Numbered from the stretch's first letter, positions 1-8,272 are shown. The stretch: 64,000 bases of DNA from Sellimonas sp963559135 (GCA_963559135.1 CAUWJP010000011.1:1-64000), one strand, 5' to 3'. Numbers and translations are program-made. Notes: generated by a model not told the origin, from the letters alone.

Positions 1-34
1 AAAAACCCTGATTACTTGATTTTATCGATTTCAT

Positions 35-218
35 AGAGCTATTTACTCTGCGAAAAAAGGCCCATATAAATAAACTGAAAATCGTGCAATATTAACAAAT
101 ATTAGTAACTTGCATTGTTGCATTTAGACAACTTGCTTGACAATATATCTTATTCATTATAAAATATAGACAATATAGAGATGAGATTCATAATAGATTT
201 CGCAGAGTAAATAGCTCT
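35..218. repeat. Pair of 21-bp perfect inverted repeats
   Basis: Bases 35-55 and 198-218 are exact reverse complements of each other (core AGAGCTATTTACTCTGCG). The right copy is also one arm and loop of the terminator at 201-229; the left copy looks like a decayed version of the same hairpin facing the other way. The segment between is AT-rich and carries a good promoter. The origin is unknown; a miniature mobile element or a duplicated terminator are both possible. Confidence 0.6.
137..165 (+). promoter_or_regulatory. Sigma-A type promoter
   Basis: TTGACA at 137-142, 17-bp spacer, TAAAAT at 160-165. Transcription would start near 172 and meet the terminator at 201-229 within about 60 bases, so the product is either a very short RNA or the attenuated leader of the acetyltransferase gene at 353. 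Confidence 0.55.
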
Positions 219-229
219 GCGATTTTTTT
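201..229 (+). terminator. Intrinsic terminator upstream of the Eis-like gene
   Basis: CGCAGAG and CTCTGCG form a 7-bp stem around a 7-base loop (201-221), followed directly by A and a run of seven T (223-229). It could end a gene left of the window or work as an attenuator for the promoter at 137-165. Confidence 0.75.
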
Positions 230-352
230 ATTTAATTTCGAGCTTTTTTGTCAAAAAGTTGTATTCTTCTGTATTAATCTTTTTATTTGTGCTAAAATTG
301 GAATGGTAAAATTACGGAACATGACGTTCATAGGAAAGGAGTACAAAAACAT

Positions 353-1471
353 ATGACGACTTACAGACAAGCCCGGCCTGATGAAAGAAATGACTATATA
401 GATTTGGCCAATTATACGTTTGGCTTCGATATCGAAGCTCTTCTTCCCAAAGTTTATGATAGCAGCTTTGACTCTGCTTCGATTACCAAAGTAGCAGAAA
501 ACAGCGACGGAAAACTTATTGCGGAGGTTGCTGTTTTGCCTCAAACTGTACATGCTGGAAGGCTGGAACTCCGCACCAATTTTCTTGGAATTATGGTCGT
601 TCACCCAAGATTTCGCAGTCAAGGGCATATGAAAGCAATTATGAATTCCTGTCTTGAGGAAATGCCTGGGAAATACCACATGAGTGTCCTTGACGGAAAA
701 CGTCAGCGTTACGAATACTTTGGATATACATCTGGAGGTGTTCAGTACGAGTACAAGGTGATAAAAGACAATATCCGGCACGCACTTAAAGCAGTTGATT
801 CCGGCAACCTCCAGTTCTCTCCTCTTTCAAAAGTGGACGGATGGAAAGAATTTCTGATCAACCTTCTCACTTCCCGAGAAGTCTATGTAGAGCGGAACCC
901 CGAACAGATGAGCCAGATTCTCTCCTGTTATCATCAGCATGCGTTTGGAATCCTGGAAAATGGCACACTGATCGGGTATCTTCTCACAGATCAAGACAGA
1001 TCCTATGTCAGCGAATTTTGTCTTTTAAATTCCGCTGATACCAAAAAAACAATCAAAGCTTATTTTTCTGCTTTTGATCTGCAAACGGTTATATTTACTT
1101 TACCTGAATACGAAAAAGCTCTCAACAAAGAATTGTCTGATTTCGCGGAATGTTACCACATATCTCCGCCCAATATGTATAATATCTTTGATTTTGCTGC
1201 TGTTCTGGAGGCATTTTTAACTGTCAAGCATCATACCTATGGCCTTTCTCATGGTACCTTTTCCGCAGTCATGGACAGCCAGCCCGTCACTATAACCGTA
1301 TCAGAATCCGGCGTCCTTGTAGAAAAAAAAGCGTCGGAAGATGCAGTCACACTGGACAAAATGGATGCCCAGAAACTGATTCTGACACCTTACGGACGCT
1401 ATATGGATATTAACGTTCCAAAAGATTGGTTCCCTTTACCTCTCTTCTGGAATACCGTAGACTGCTTCTGA
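353..1471 (+). CDS. GNAT N-acetyltransferase with C-terminal sterol-carrier-like domain (Eis-like)
   Basis: A 372-residue cytoplasmic protein with the Eis-type layout: an N-terminal acetyl-CoA-binding GNAT fold (about residues 1-150; the acetyl-CoA loop region is RFRSQGHMKAIM), a second GNAT-like region, and a C-terminal SCP2-like domain (about 290-372). Eis relatives transfer acetyl groups to amines, including some aminoglycosides; the substrate here cannot be told from sequence. The ATG at 353 follows an AAAGGAG ribosome site by about 11 bases. The gene stands alone and converges on the rpmG-rplA operon, with a terminator between them. Family assignment is firm, drug modification is only a possibility. 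Confidence 0.8.
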   Translation: MTTYRQARPDERNDYIDLANYTFGFDIEALLPKVYDSSFDSASITKVAENSDGKLIAEVAVLPQTVHAGRLELRTNFLGIMVVHPRFRSQGHMKAIMNSCLEEMPGKYHMSVLDGKRQRYEYFGYTSGGVQYEYKVIKDNIRHALKAVDSGNLQFSPLSKVDGWKEFLINLLTSREVYVERNPEQMSQILSCYHQHAFGILENGTLIGYLLTDQDRSYVSEFCLLNSADTKKTIKAYFSAFDLQTVIFTLPEYEKALNKELSDFAECYHISPPNMYNIFDFAAVLEAFLTVKHHTYGLSHGTFSAVMDSQPVTITVSESGVLVEKKASEDAVTLDKMDAQKLILTPYGRYMDINVPKDWFPLPLFWNTVDCF

Positions 1472-1564
1472 TCTGTCCTTTACGCTTTCAGCAGTTCTAC
1501 CTTTGTCTTGAAAAGCTTTCCTGTTACAAGCTCAAAATTTCCATTATATTAATGTATAACAAAA

Positions 1565-1590
1565 AGGAATCCTGCTATTGCAGGATTCCT
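1565..1590 (-). terminator. Terminator of the rpmG-rplA operon
   Basis: An 11-bp stem AGGAATCCTGC / GCAGGATTCCT with a 4-base loop, followed on the minus strand by TTTTTG. It lies just after the rplA stop and before the convergent acetyltransferase gene, where it may act in both directions. Confidence 0.85.
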
Positions 1591-1610
1591 CTTTATCTAC
1601 ACAAATCTGA

Positions 1611-2303
1611 TTAAGCTAATTTAGCCGGATTTACTTTTACGCCAGGTCCCATTGTAGATGTGATTGTCACACTCTTCAGGAACTGACCTTTTACAGCTGC
1701 CGGTCTTGCTTTGTTGATTGCATCAATAAGCGTCTGGAAGTTGTCCGCTAACTGTTCTTCTGTGAAGGAAGCTTTTCCAACCGGTACATGGATAATGTTT
1801 GTCTTGTCCAATCTGTATTCAATCTTACCAGCTTTGATGTCCTGGATGGCTTTTGTAACGTCCATTGTTACTGTACCAGCCTTCGGGTTCGGCATTAATC
1901 CCTTTGGTCCAAGTACACGTCCCAGACGTCCAACTACACCCATCATATCCGGTGTAGCTACAACTACGTCATAGTCGAACCAGTTTTCATTCTGGATTCT
2001 CGGGATCAGGTCCTCTGCTCCTACGTAATCTGCTCCAGCTGCCTTAGCTTCTTCTGCTTTAGCGTCCTTTGCAAATACAAGGATACGAACCTTTTTACCT
2101 GTTCCGTGTGGAAGTACTACCGCGCCACGGATCTGCTGATCTGCGTGACGTCCATCACAGCCTGTTCTGATGTGAACTTCGATTGTCTCGTCAAATTTAG
2201 CTGTTGCAGCTTTTTTAACTAATGCGATTGCTTCTTCTTTATCGTAAAGGTTTCCTCTTTCAATCAGTTTAGAAGCTTCGATATATTTCTTTCCTCTTTT
2301 CAT
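1611..2303 (-). CDS. rplA: 50S ribosomal protein L1
   Basis: Ribosomal protein L1, 230 residues, the usual length. It binds 23S rRNA at the L1 stalk and takes part in release of E-site tRNA. The reading frame stays open further upstream, but MKRGKKYIEASKL at 2303 is the typical N-terminus and is preceded by an AGGAGG site 7 bases away. In L1 families the protein can also bind its own mRNA. It is last in the rpmG-secE-nusG-rplK-rplA operon and is followed by a terminator, so rplJ and rplL are not co-transcribed here. Confidence 0.98.
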   Translation of the reverse strand: MKRGKKYIEASKLIERGNLYDKEEAIALVKKAATAKFDETIEVHIRTGCDGRHADQQIRGAVVLPHGTGKKVRILVFAKDAKAEEAKAAGADYVGAEDLIPRIQNENWFDYDVVVATPDMMGVVGRLGRVLGPKGLMPNPKAGTVTMDVTKAIQDIKAGKIEYRLDKTNIIHVPVGKASFTEEQLADNFQTLIDAINKARPAAVKGQFLKSVTITSTMGPGVKVNPAKLA

Positions 2304-2317
2304 CTTATAACCTCCTA

Positions 2318-2346
2318 GTGGTAATATCGGGAGCGAGCCCTCCCAC
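2318..2346 (-). promoter_or_regulatory. Hairpin next to the rplA ribosome binding site (possible L1 autoregulatory site)
   Basis: On the minus strand GTGGGAGGG is followed by TCCC and then ACCAC directly before AGGAGG. GTGG/CCAC and GGGA/TCCC can form a nested hairpin ending at the Shine-Dalgarno sequence. The same arrangement is found before rplK (2806-2833). The repetition is seen; the L1-binding role is inferred from L1 autoregulation known in other bacteria. Confidence 0.5.
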
Positions 2347-2363
2347 ATTTCTAACGTTTACAA

Positions 2364-2789
2364 TTAGTCAACTACTGTAACACCCATGCTTCTGCATGTA
2401 CCAGCGATCATGCTCATAGCAGCCTCTACATTTGCAGCGTTTAAGTCTGGCATTTTGAGTTCAGCGATTTCCTGAACCTGAGCTTTTGTGATCGTAGCTA
2501 CTTTCGTTTTGTTCGGAACACCAGATCCGGATTTGATGTTACAAGCCTTTTTGATCAGGACTGCTGCCGGCGGTGTCTTTGTGATGAAGCTGAAGCTTCT
2601 GTCATTGTAAACTGTGATGACTACAGGGATGATCAGATCTCCCTGATCAGCTGTTCTTGCGTTGAACTGCTTTGTAAATTCTACGATGTTAACTCCGTGC
2701 TGACCAAGAGCAGGACCAACCGGAGGAGCCGGTGTTGCCTTTCCAGCAGGAATCTGTAATTTGATATAACCTTCTACTTTTTTAGCCAT
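2364..2789 (-). CDS. rplK: 50S ribosomal protein L11
   Basis: Ribosomal protein L11, 141 residues, full length. It forms the GTPase-associated centre of the large subunit with 23S rRNA. The proline-rich N-terminal segment KLQIPAGKATPAPPVGPALG and the C-terminal rRNA-binding domain are both present. ATG at 2789 is preceded by AAGGAGGT about 8 bases away. It sits between nusG and rplA with 54- and 60-base gaps, each carrying the same type of hairpin at the downstream ribosome binding site. Confidence 0.98.
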   Translation of the reverse strand: MAKKVEGYIKLQIPAGKATPAPPVGPALGQHGVNIVEFTKQFNARTADQGDLIIPVVITVYNDRSFSFITKTPPAAVLIKKACNIKSGSGVPNKTKVATITKAQVQEIAELKMPDLNAANVEAAMSMIAGTCRSMGVTVVD

Positions 2790-2805
2790 TATATTGTACC
2801 TCCTT

Positions 2806-2833
2806 GTGGTATTTGCGGGGATTTCCCTCCCAC
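2806..2833 (-). promoter_or_regulatory. Hairpin next to the rplK ribosome binding site
   Basis: GTGGGAGGG, a short spacer, TCCCC, then ACCAC immediately upstream of AAGGAGG on the minus strand. It is the sister of the element before rplA; both begin with GTGGGAGGG and end with CCAC two or fewer bases before the ribosome site. It is probably a translational control element for L11/L1 synthesis. Confidence 0.5.
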
Positions 2834-2843
2834 TTCATTTACG

Positions 2844-3359
2844 TTACATTTTCTTGACATCTGAAAAACCGATCTCAACCGGTGTTTCACGGCCAAATAA
2901 CTCAACATTGATTGTAACACTCTGTTTTGGCGTATTGATCGCCTGAATGACTCCGACGGTGTCAGCCCAAGCGCCGGATACGACGCTGACTGTATCGCCT
3001 ACCTCAAAGTCCACAACAATATCTTCTTTCTTGATTCCAAGCGGCGCCATTTCCTCGTCTGTGAGCGGTACCGGCTTGGATCCCGGTCCTACAAACCCTG
3101 TTACGCCTCGTGTATTGCGCACAACATACCAGGTGTCATCATTCATAATCATATGAATCAGTACATAGCCCGGAAACAGCTTTCTCTGGGCAGCTTTCTG
3201 AACTCCGTTTTTGAGCTCCACTACGTCCTGCATCGGAACCCTGACTTCCAGAATCTGGTCTTCCAGGTGTCTGTTTTCGATTGTCTTATCAATGTTGGCT
3301 TTTACCTTATTTTCATACCCGGAATAAGTATGAACTACATACCATTTTGCCGTTGACAT
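2844..3359 (-). CDS. nusG: Transcription termination/antitermination factor NusG
   Basis: NusG of 171 residues. The N-terminal NGN domain (about 1-110, starting AKWYVVHTYSGYENKV) binds RNA polymerase, and the C-terminal KOW domain (about 120-171; FEVGDTVSVVSGAWAD) contacts Rho or ribosomal protein S10. Length and both domains are normal. ATG at 3359 follows an AAAGGTG site. The position between secE and rplK is the conserved bacterial order. Confidence 0.97.
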   Translation of the reverse strand: MSTAKWYVVHTYSGYENKVKANIDKTIENRHLEDQILEVRVPMQDVVELKNGVQKAAQRKLFPGYVLIHMIMNDDTWYVVRNTRGVTGFVGPGSKPVPLTDEEMAPLGIKKEDIVVDFEVGDTVSVVSGAWADTVGVIQAINTPKQSVTINVELFGRETPVEIGFSDVKKM

Positions 3360-3396
3360 AATAAATCACCTTTCTTACTGTCAGGTCATCAGTTTC

Positions 3397-3597
3397 TTAA
3401 CGAACCAAGAAATCGATTCCGAATGTTAGAAGCGCGTCAACTACCGAGATAATCGCTCCCAAGATTACAGTAACAGAAACAACTGCCACCGTTTGTTTTG
3501 CAAGAGTCTTTTTGTCTGGCCAGATAATTTTCTTAAACTCTGCTTTCAAGCCTTTAATCTTTGATGGCTTCTTTGCTTTCGTTTTAGAATCGCCCAT
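3397..3597 (-). CDS. secE: Preprotein translocase subunit SecE
   Basis: SecE of 66 residues with one membrane segment near the C-terminus (about 38-60), as in the short SecE of Gram-positive bacteria. It clamps SecY in the protein-export channel. The lysine-rich N-terminus and KAEFKKIIWPDKKTL amphipathic helix are typical. A GAAGGAG site precedes the ATG. It lies 37 bases upstream of nusG in the same transcript. Confidence 0.95.
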   Translation of the reverse strand: MGDSKTKAKKPSKIKGLKAEFKKIIWPDKKTLAKQTVAVVSVTVILGAIISVVDALLTFGIDFLVR

Positions 3598-3620
3598 AAC
3601 ATCCGCTCCTTCTCAAACGA

Positions 3621-3770
3621 TTATTTCGTTTCTTTGTGTACTGTGTGAGTTCTGCAGAATCTGCAGTATTTCTTTGTTTCCATGCGCTCCGGATGAGTTT
3701 TCTTATCCTTTGTCATGTTGTAATTACGCTGCTTACATTCTGTACATTCTAATGTAATTCTTGTACGCAC
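3621..3770 (-). CDS. rpmG: 50S ribosomal protein L33
   Basis: A 49-residue protein reading VRTRITLECTECKQRNYNM at its start. It has two CxxC pairs (CTEC and CRFC), so it is the zinc-binding form of L33. The start is GTG at 3768-3770 (read as Met), 5 bases after GAGGTGG; no upstream ATG is in frame with a ribosome site. It is the first gene of the secE-nusG-rplK-rplA operon, as in many Firmicutes. Confidence 0.95.
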   Translation of the reverse strand: MRTRITLECTECKQRNYNMTKDKKTHPERMETKKYCRFCRTHTVHKETK

Positions 3771-3878
3771 AACTTCCACCTCGCTTTTTTTTACTCTTTT
3801 TTACTGGTTACGCGGCAGTTTGCGAAGCTGCCTGATTTTAGGCATAAAAAAAAGACCTATACTTCCATTCGCCATATC

Positions 3879-3908
3879 AGAATATCACATGGCTAAGTAT
3901 GAAGTCAA
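3879..3908 (-). promoter_or_regulatory. Promoter of rpmG-secE-nusG-rplK-rplA
   Basis: Minus-strand TTGACT (3903-3908), an 18-base spacer, and an extended -10 TGATATTCT with TATTCT at 3879-3884. The leader to rpmG is about 100 bases and contains a small GGCAG/CTGCC hairpin (about 3815-3833) without a T run. Confidence 0.55.
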
Positions 3909-3969
3909 GTCTTTTCACTATTTATTTGCATATTTCCAAAAGTTACTGTTCAAACCTTACTCTGGAATA

Positions 3970-5325
3970 TTACTCACTCTGCTGTTTTTCCCCCTGCCAT
4001 ACCGGGTTACTGTAAAACAACAGGCCTTTCTCCGGATGGAATGCTTCTACTCTTGCCCAGTTCCATTCTCCTTTACGGAAACGGATCTTTTCTTCTGCTT
4101 TCCACCCGCTCTCCGTCTGTACCACATCCATTCGGATTCTCTGACCATTATGCATAATATAAATTTCCGGCTTTCTTGCTGATTCGATATAGATACGGAT
4201 ATCAATTTTTCGGTTCTGGTCCGGAAGTTCATCTCCCGGGAGATACTGCTCTCCTTCCGACCGGATTTTCAATTCAGATTTCCTGTTTTCCGCAAAAACA
4301 ATATGTCCCTTTCGGATGTTTTGCAGAAACAGTTCCGGTGTAAGTGCCTCACAATGTATTAACGTGCCTTTTGCCTTTGTCGCCCAGATCCGCTTCCCTT
4401 CTCCCCAGATCCTGTCGAGAAGTGCTGATGTTTTTGCAAATTCTTCCATACTTTCTCCGATTTCCATGCAGGTCAGTGCCGAAGCCGGAATGATATCTTC
4501 ATTCCATTCGCTTCCTTTTTGAAACGGATGTTCCAAATTCAGGATCCACCCTCTCTTCATTGCTTCCCTGATGGTCTCATAAAGATAGTCTGCACTCTCT
4601 TTCGTCCCTCTACTCTCTATCAGCTCCTCCAGACGTTCCGGCATCTTGTCGATTCCGATCAGTCCAAAGTCTCCGAAGCAGGAAGTAATTTCCACGCCTG
4701 GTACAGTCATGACAGAACTATCTTTCCAGCCTGTCGCTACCACATTTCTTTCTGTCGTGACATAGGCTTCAATTCCTTCTGCCTTCGCTCTTTTTACTGC
4801 CTCCCGAATCGTATTTTCACCGCCGGACATCCGGGTGCGTGTATGAAGGGCTCCCGGGTACCAGCCTGTCCTGTTGCTGTAAAACTCCTTGCTGTTAAAA
4901 TATCCAAGCCAAAGCTGTTCCCGGTAATGTCTGTCAACCCAGACTTTTGATCCCATTGTTTCCTGAAGCTCGCCCTTTTCCCCGCTGATGCAGATCCTAA
5001 GCGGTATCGTTTCCCCTTCCGGAATTGTCTTTAAAAATTCCGGAAAAAGATACAGGCAGATTTTCCATCTGCCTGCTCCAACAGGTCCCGGGACACCGCC
5101 CGGAGACGTGTGGGAAGCATGCCTCGCAATCGTAATATCTTCCGCGCCGTACCCGCACATCCGTAAAAGCCGGATCCTGTTCTTCTCATCTCTGATCACA
5201 ATATATCCTGCCCAGTCTGTCTTTGCAGTAATTGTCATTCTCTTCATTGCCTTGGATATTGTGATAATTTCTTCCAGTTTTTCCGAGGTTGACCGGTTTA
5301 CAAAAAATGTGATCGTTTTTTCCAT
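3970..5325 (-). CDS. Degenerate PHP-fold / CehA-McbA-like metallohydrolase homologue
   Basis: A 451-residue soluble protein. Residues about 165-390 look like the PHP metallohydrolase fold of the CehA/McbA group: GALHTRTRMSGG matches the usual GDLHxHTxxSDG, TERN matches TDHN, VPGVEIT and NLEHPF match later motifs. Several metal ligands are replaced (Asp to Ala, the second His to Arg, Asp-His to Glu-Arg), so catalysis is doubtful. A beta-rich region precedes and follows the fold. The frame extends to a GTG at 5385, but ATG at 5325 with AAGAGAG upstream and the start MEKTITFF is preferred. No partner gene explains it; function unknown. Confidence 0.6.
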   Translation of the reverse strand: MEKTITFFVNRSTSEKLEEIITISKAMKRMTITAKTDWAGYIVIRDEKNRIRLLRMCGYGAEDITIARHASHTSPGGVPGPVGAGRWKICLYLFPEFLKTIPEGETIPLRICISGEKGELQETMGSKVWVDRHYREQLWLGYFNSKEFYSNRTGWYPGALHTRTRMSGGENTIREAVKRAKAEGIEAYVTTERNVVATGWKDSSVMTVPGVEITSCFGDFGLIGIDKMPERLEELIESRGTKESADYLYETIREAMKRGWILNLEHPFQKGSEWNEDIIPASALTCMEIGESMEEFAKTSALLDRIWGEGKRIWATKAKGTLIHCEALTPELFLQNIRKGHIVFAENRKSELKIRSEGEQYLPGDELPDQNRKIDIRIYIESARKPEIYIMHNGQRIRMDVVQTESGWKAEEKIRFRKGEWNWARVEAFHPEKGLLFYSNPVWQGEKQQSE

Positions 5326-5421
5326 GATTTGTGCTCTCTTTTCATACAATTTCTTATCAGTATAAGAGAACACGGTTAAATTCACCCCGTCTGTTTTGTT
5401 AAATGCGCGTAAAACACTGAT

Positions 5422-5925
5422 CTATTCTTCCCCTAATTTTTCTACAATAAATTCTTTTACCTTACTACTCTCGATCTCCAAAGCTGCTGCCAGTTCATCA
5501 TAAAGCACATGTTCTGCGGTCCGGAAATATCGGCTGTCCGCCGTTGTCAGGTGTTTCCCCTGAGCTTCCCGCTCCTGCTTTCTACGGTAAATGGTTTTAA
5601 TCAGGCTGACCAGTTTTTTGCAATCGCATGTCTTGAGTGCGTTTTTATAAGTCTCTTCACGCTTCCGCTCTTCCGTAATTCCAAGTACCGCAATCCCTTT
5701 CATTTCTTCAATCAGTGCAAAAGCTTCCTCTTTACTTATAATCTTTCTCATCGGTATCTTCTGACTATCTACGGGAGCAAATACTGTACTTCCTGTCTCT
5801 CCGAACGGAATCAGTGTATAGTACAGCCGATCCTTATCTTCTGCCACTTTCTCCAGAGGTCCGATTTTTGTGACCTGACAGACGCCATTATGACCATATA
5901 CAACATACTCTCCGATTTTAAACAT
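5422..5925 (-). CDS. CarD/CdnL-family RNA polymerase-binding regulator
   Basis: A 167-residue CarD-like protein. The N-terminal Tudor-like RNA polymerase interaction domain (about 1-60) begins FKIGEYVVYGHNGVCQV, the family hallmark; the rest is an alpha-helical DNA-binding part. CarD/CdnL proteins bind the beta subunit and stabilise open promoter complexes, often at rRNA and growth genes. ATG at 5925 follows AAAGGCGTG. It is separated from the PHP-like gene by about 100 bases and from the arginase-like gene by about 110, and is probably its own unit. Confidence 0.88.
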   Translation of the reverse strand: MFKIGEYVVYGHNGVCQVTKIGPLEKVAEDKDRLYYTLIPFGETGSTVFAPVDSQKIPMRKIISKEEAFALIEEMKGIAVLGITEERKREETYKNALKTCDCKKLVSLIKTIYRRKQEREAQGKHLTTADSRYFRTAEHVLYDELAAALEIESSKVKEFIVEKLGEE

Positions 5926-6034
5926 GCACTCACGCCTTTCTTCTTTTCAATCAATCCCTTTCGCTACCTATTTATTTTATATATAGTATAACATTTTTTT
6001 CGATTTAAAATAAGGCATGAATTTCAAATTTCTC

Positions 6035-6787
6035 TCAGTGTTCCAGAAGATGCAGCAGGCTTCCGTTGATCCGGTCGTCCTGCTCCACCTCTCTTTGACT
6101 GGCTTCTTCCAGAATAGAACCGGTACATTCTCCACAAACATCTACTCCTATCACCTGCTCCCAGAGCAGAAGCAGATAAATCACCTTTTTCAGATCCGCA
6201 AGTTTCATCTTTCCCTGGTTCCAGTTGGTTTTCACTTGTGATGGATCCAGAATGTCCTTATCGATCGTAAGATACACCGGTGCTTCGATATGCTTTTTCC
6301 TGAATTCATCCCAGATACGGTCATGTACAACGGCCTCCTCATTGTAGGCGGCAATTTTGTCTCTGTACTTTTCCGGAAGACTTTGTACAAGTTCCTCTTC
6401 CGCACCAAGCAGCACTATCTTCCGTATATATGGATTTTCATCCAACATCCTCGCGGCCCAACATCCGCAGGAAAGCAGATTTTCAAACAATGATGGCTGG
6501 GCATCCGGATGATGGTCAATCAAAATGAGGACAAATGGTTTCCTGATCTTATCGGTCCAAAGTTTTGTCATATAATGATAATTTCCGGAATCAATAAAGT
6601 GAATCCCTTCCGGAGGATATTTCCGGATCCGTTCTTTTAGAATCTGTTCCGCCTGCTCATCACAGTAGCAGTTTGTCCCACGGATATCCTTGCAGTCAAT
6701 CCAGCAGATTTTTTCACTCCGGTAAAATGTCTCTTTCTCATAAATGCCGGTAAAATTCATTACAACCGGCCTGCTGTCCTGCCTCAT
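6035..6787 (-). CDS. Arginase/ureohydrolase-fold protein
   Basis: A 250-residue protein with ureohydrolase-type metal motifs: LILIDHHPDA (about 85-94) and TIDKDILDP (about 174-182), followed by NWNQG, which resembles the substrate-proximal region of the family. The family hydrolyses C-N bonds of guanidino compounds (arginine, agmatine, formiminoglutamate) with a two-metal centre. It is shorter than typical arginases (about 300), and overall similarity beyond the motifs is modest, so the substrate is unknown. ATG lies 4 bases after the stop of the FAD oxidoreductase, with GAGAGGT as ribosome site formed inside that gene's end; the two are clearly co-translated. Confidence 0.7.
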   Translation of the reverse strand: MRQDSRPVVMNFTGIYEKETFYRSEKICWIDCKDIRGTNCYCDEQAEQILKERIRKYPPEGIHFIDSGNYHYMTKLWTDKIRKPFVLILIDHHPDAQPSLFENLLSCGCWAARMLDENPYIRKIVLLGAEEELVQSLPEKYRDKIAAYNEEAVVHDRIWDEFRKKHIEAPVYLTIDKDILDPSQVKTNWNQGKMKLADLKKVIYLLLLWEQVIGVDVCGECTGSILEEASQREVEQDDRINGSLLHLLEH

Positions 6788-6791
6788 GCCA

Positions 6792-8213
6792 TTACCTCTC
6801 TGCCTGGTCCATCTTATTCAGAATACAACGCGCTGTATAAAGCCCGTTAGCCGATGCCTGCTGAAGGCCTCTTGTGATGGCAGCTCCGTCTCCCATTGCA
6901 CGAAGTCCTTTTATATTTGTCTCAAATTCTTTGTTCGTTACAACCTTATTGGAGTAAAACTTGACTTCCACTCCATATAGCAGTGTCTCATCACTTGCAA
7001 TTCCCGGAGTCACCTTGTCAAGGGCTTTAATCATCTCATCAATATCAACCATGATTCTGTGAGGGAATACTAACGAAAGATCTCCCGGCACTGCATCTTT
7101 CAATGTCGGAATCAGGTTATTTCTTACAAGCCGTTCTGATGTTGTCCTTCTACCACGTCGGAAATCACCGTATCTCTGAACGAGAATTTTCCCGTCACAA
7201 AGCATATTTCCAAGTTGCGCAATGTGTTTCCCGTACTCAATCGGAGTTTTAAATGGTTCGGTAAAATTCTTTGACACCAGAAGAGCGAAATTGGTATTCT
7301 TCGTCTTCATGTCTTTTGATTTATAGGCATGGCCGTTTACGACAGCAAGTCTGCCTTCATAGTATTCTGTTGCCACTTCTCCCGACGGATTAGTACAGAA
7401 CACACGCACCTTATCATCAAAAGTCGGTGTATAGTAGACAAGCTTTGCCTCATAGAGCTTTTCATTGAGCTCTTTCATAATCTCATCCCGAACTTCCACA
7501 CGGACTCCCACATCTACCGTTCCATTCTGCGTTTCAATTCCATGTTCTTTGCAGATGTGCGAAAACCACTCAGAGCCTTCCCGTCCGACCCCGGCAACAA
7601 TCTCCGGCGCATAGAAGGTTTCCCCTTTCTCTGTGGTCACTCCTACTGCTTTTCCATCCTCTATAAGAATATCCTGAACCATTGTCATAAACTGGATTTC
7701 TACATTACTTTCCTCCAGATGTTTCTGAAGTCTTGTATAAATCTTGTATCCTTCTTCTGTACCAAGATGACGGATCGGGCACTCAATCAATTTCAGGTTT
7801 GCACGGATGGATTTTGCACGGATGTCCTCGATCGCCTGCATATCTTCCAGACCGTAAACCTTCTCGTCCGCTCCAAATTTCAGATAGATACTGTCCGCTT
7901 CCCGGATCAGTTCCTCCGCTTTCTCATACCCTAAAATATCCGGGAGTGTTCCTCCCACCTCCGGAGAAAGCGAAAGTTTCCCGTCTGAAAAAGCTCCTGC
8001 TCCTGCAAATCCTGTTGTGATAGAGCACGGTTTACATCCCATACAGATCTTCGTCTTTCTCTTTGGGCATGTCCGCTTTTCAATCGAACGGCCTTTTTCC
8101 AACATCAGAACCTTCAGATCCGGTCTCTTCTGCATCAGCTCGTATGCGCAGAAGATGCCTGAAGGTCCTGCCCCTATAATAATCACGTCGTAATTTTTTC
8201 TTGTCTCTGACAT
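6792..8213 (-). CDS. FAD-dependent dehydrogenase (COG2509 type)
   Basis: A 473-residue flavoprotein. The dinucleotide-binding motif IIGAGPSGIFCAYEL is at residues 11-25. A cysteine cluster CPKRKTKICMGCKPC (about 50-64) follows, and the family signature GAFSDGKL lies near residue 75; GDGAAITRGLQQASANGL near the C-terminus is the second FAD contact. These proteins are widespread in Clostridia; the substrate is not established. Start chosen at ATG 8213, 7 bases after GGAGGTG, rather than the in-frame TTG two codons upstream. The arginase-like gene follows 4 bases downstream. Confidence 0.85.
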   Translation of the reverse strand: MSETRKNYDVIIIGAGPSGIFCAYELMQKRPDLKVLMLEKGRSIEKRTCPKRKTKICMGCKPCSITTGFAGAGAFSDGKLSLSPEVGGTLPDILGYEKAEELIREADSIYLKFGADEKVYGLEDMQAIEDIRAKSIRANLKLIECPIRHLGTEEGYKIYTRLQKHLEESNVEIQFMTMVQDILIEDGKAVGVTTEKGETFYAPEIVAGVGREGSEWFSHICKEHGIETQNGTVDVGVRVEVRDEIMKELNEKLYEAKLVYYTPTFDDKVRVFCTNPSGEVATEYYEGRLAVVNGHAYKSKDMKTKNTNFALLVSKNFTEPFKTPIEYGKHIAQLGNMLCDGKILVQRYGDFRRGRRTTSERLVRNNLIPTLKDAVPGDLSLVFPHRIMVDIDEMIKALDKVTPGIASDETLLYGVEVKFYSNKVVTNKEFETNIKGLRAMGDGAAITRGLQQASANGLYTARCILNKMDQAER

Positions 8214-8272
8214 ATTCAAGCACCTCCGATTCTTTCGCAGTTTTTCCTACTCTTTTATCATAAGACCCTTTT

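Noticed and set aside
35..55. tracrRNA-like anti-repeat at the left edge
   Set aside because: The complementary element at 198-218 is a terminator arm, and no cas gene or repeat array is present.
251..781. Minus-strand open frame of 176 codons
   Set aside because: It overlaps the promoter-proximal half of the Eis-like gene on the other strand, has no ribosome site and no family features.
7329..7934. Plus-strand frame of 201 codons
   Set aside because: Antisense to the well-supported FAD oxidoreductase.
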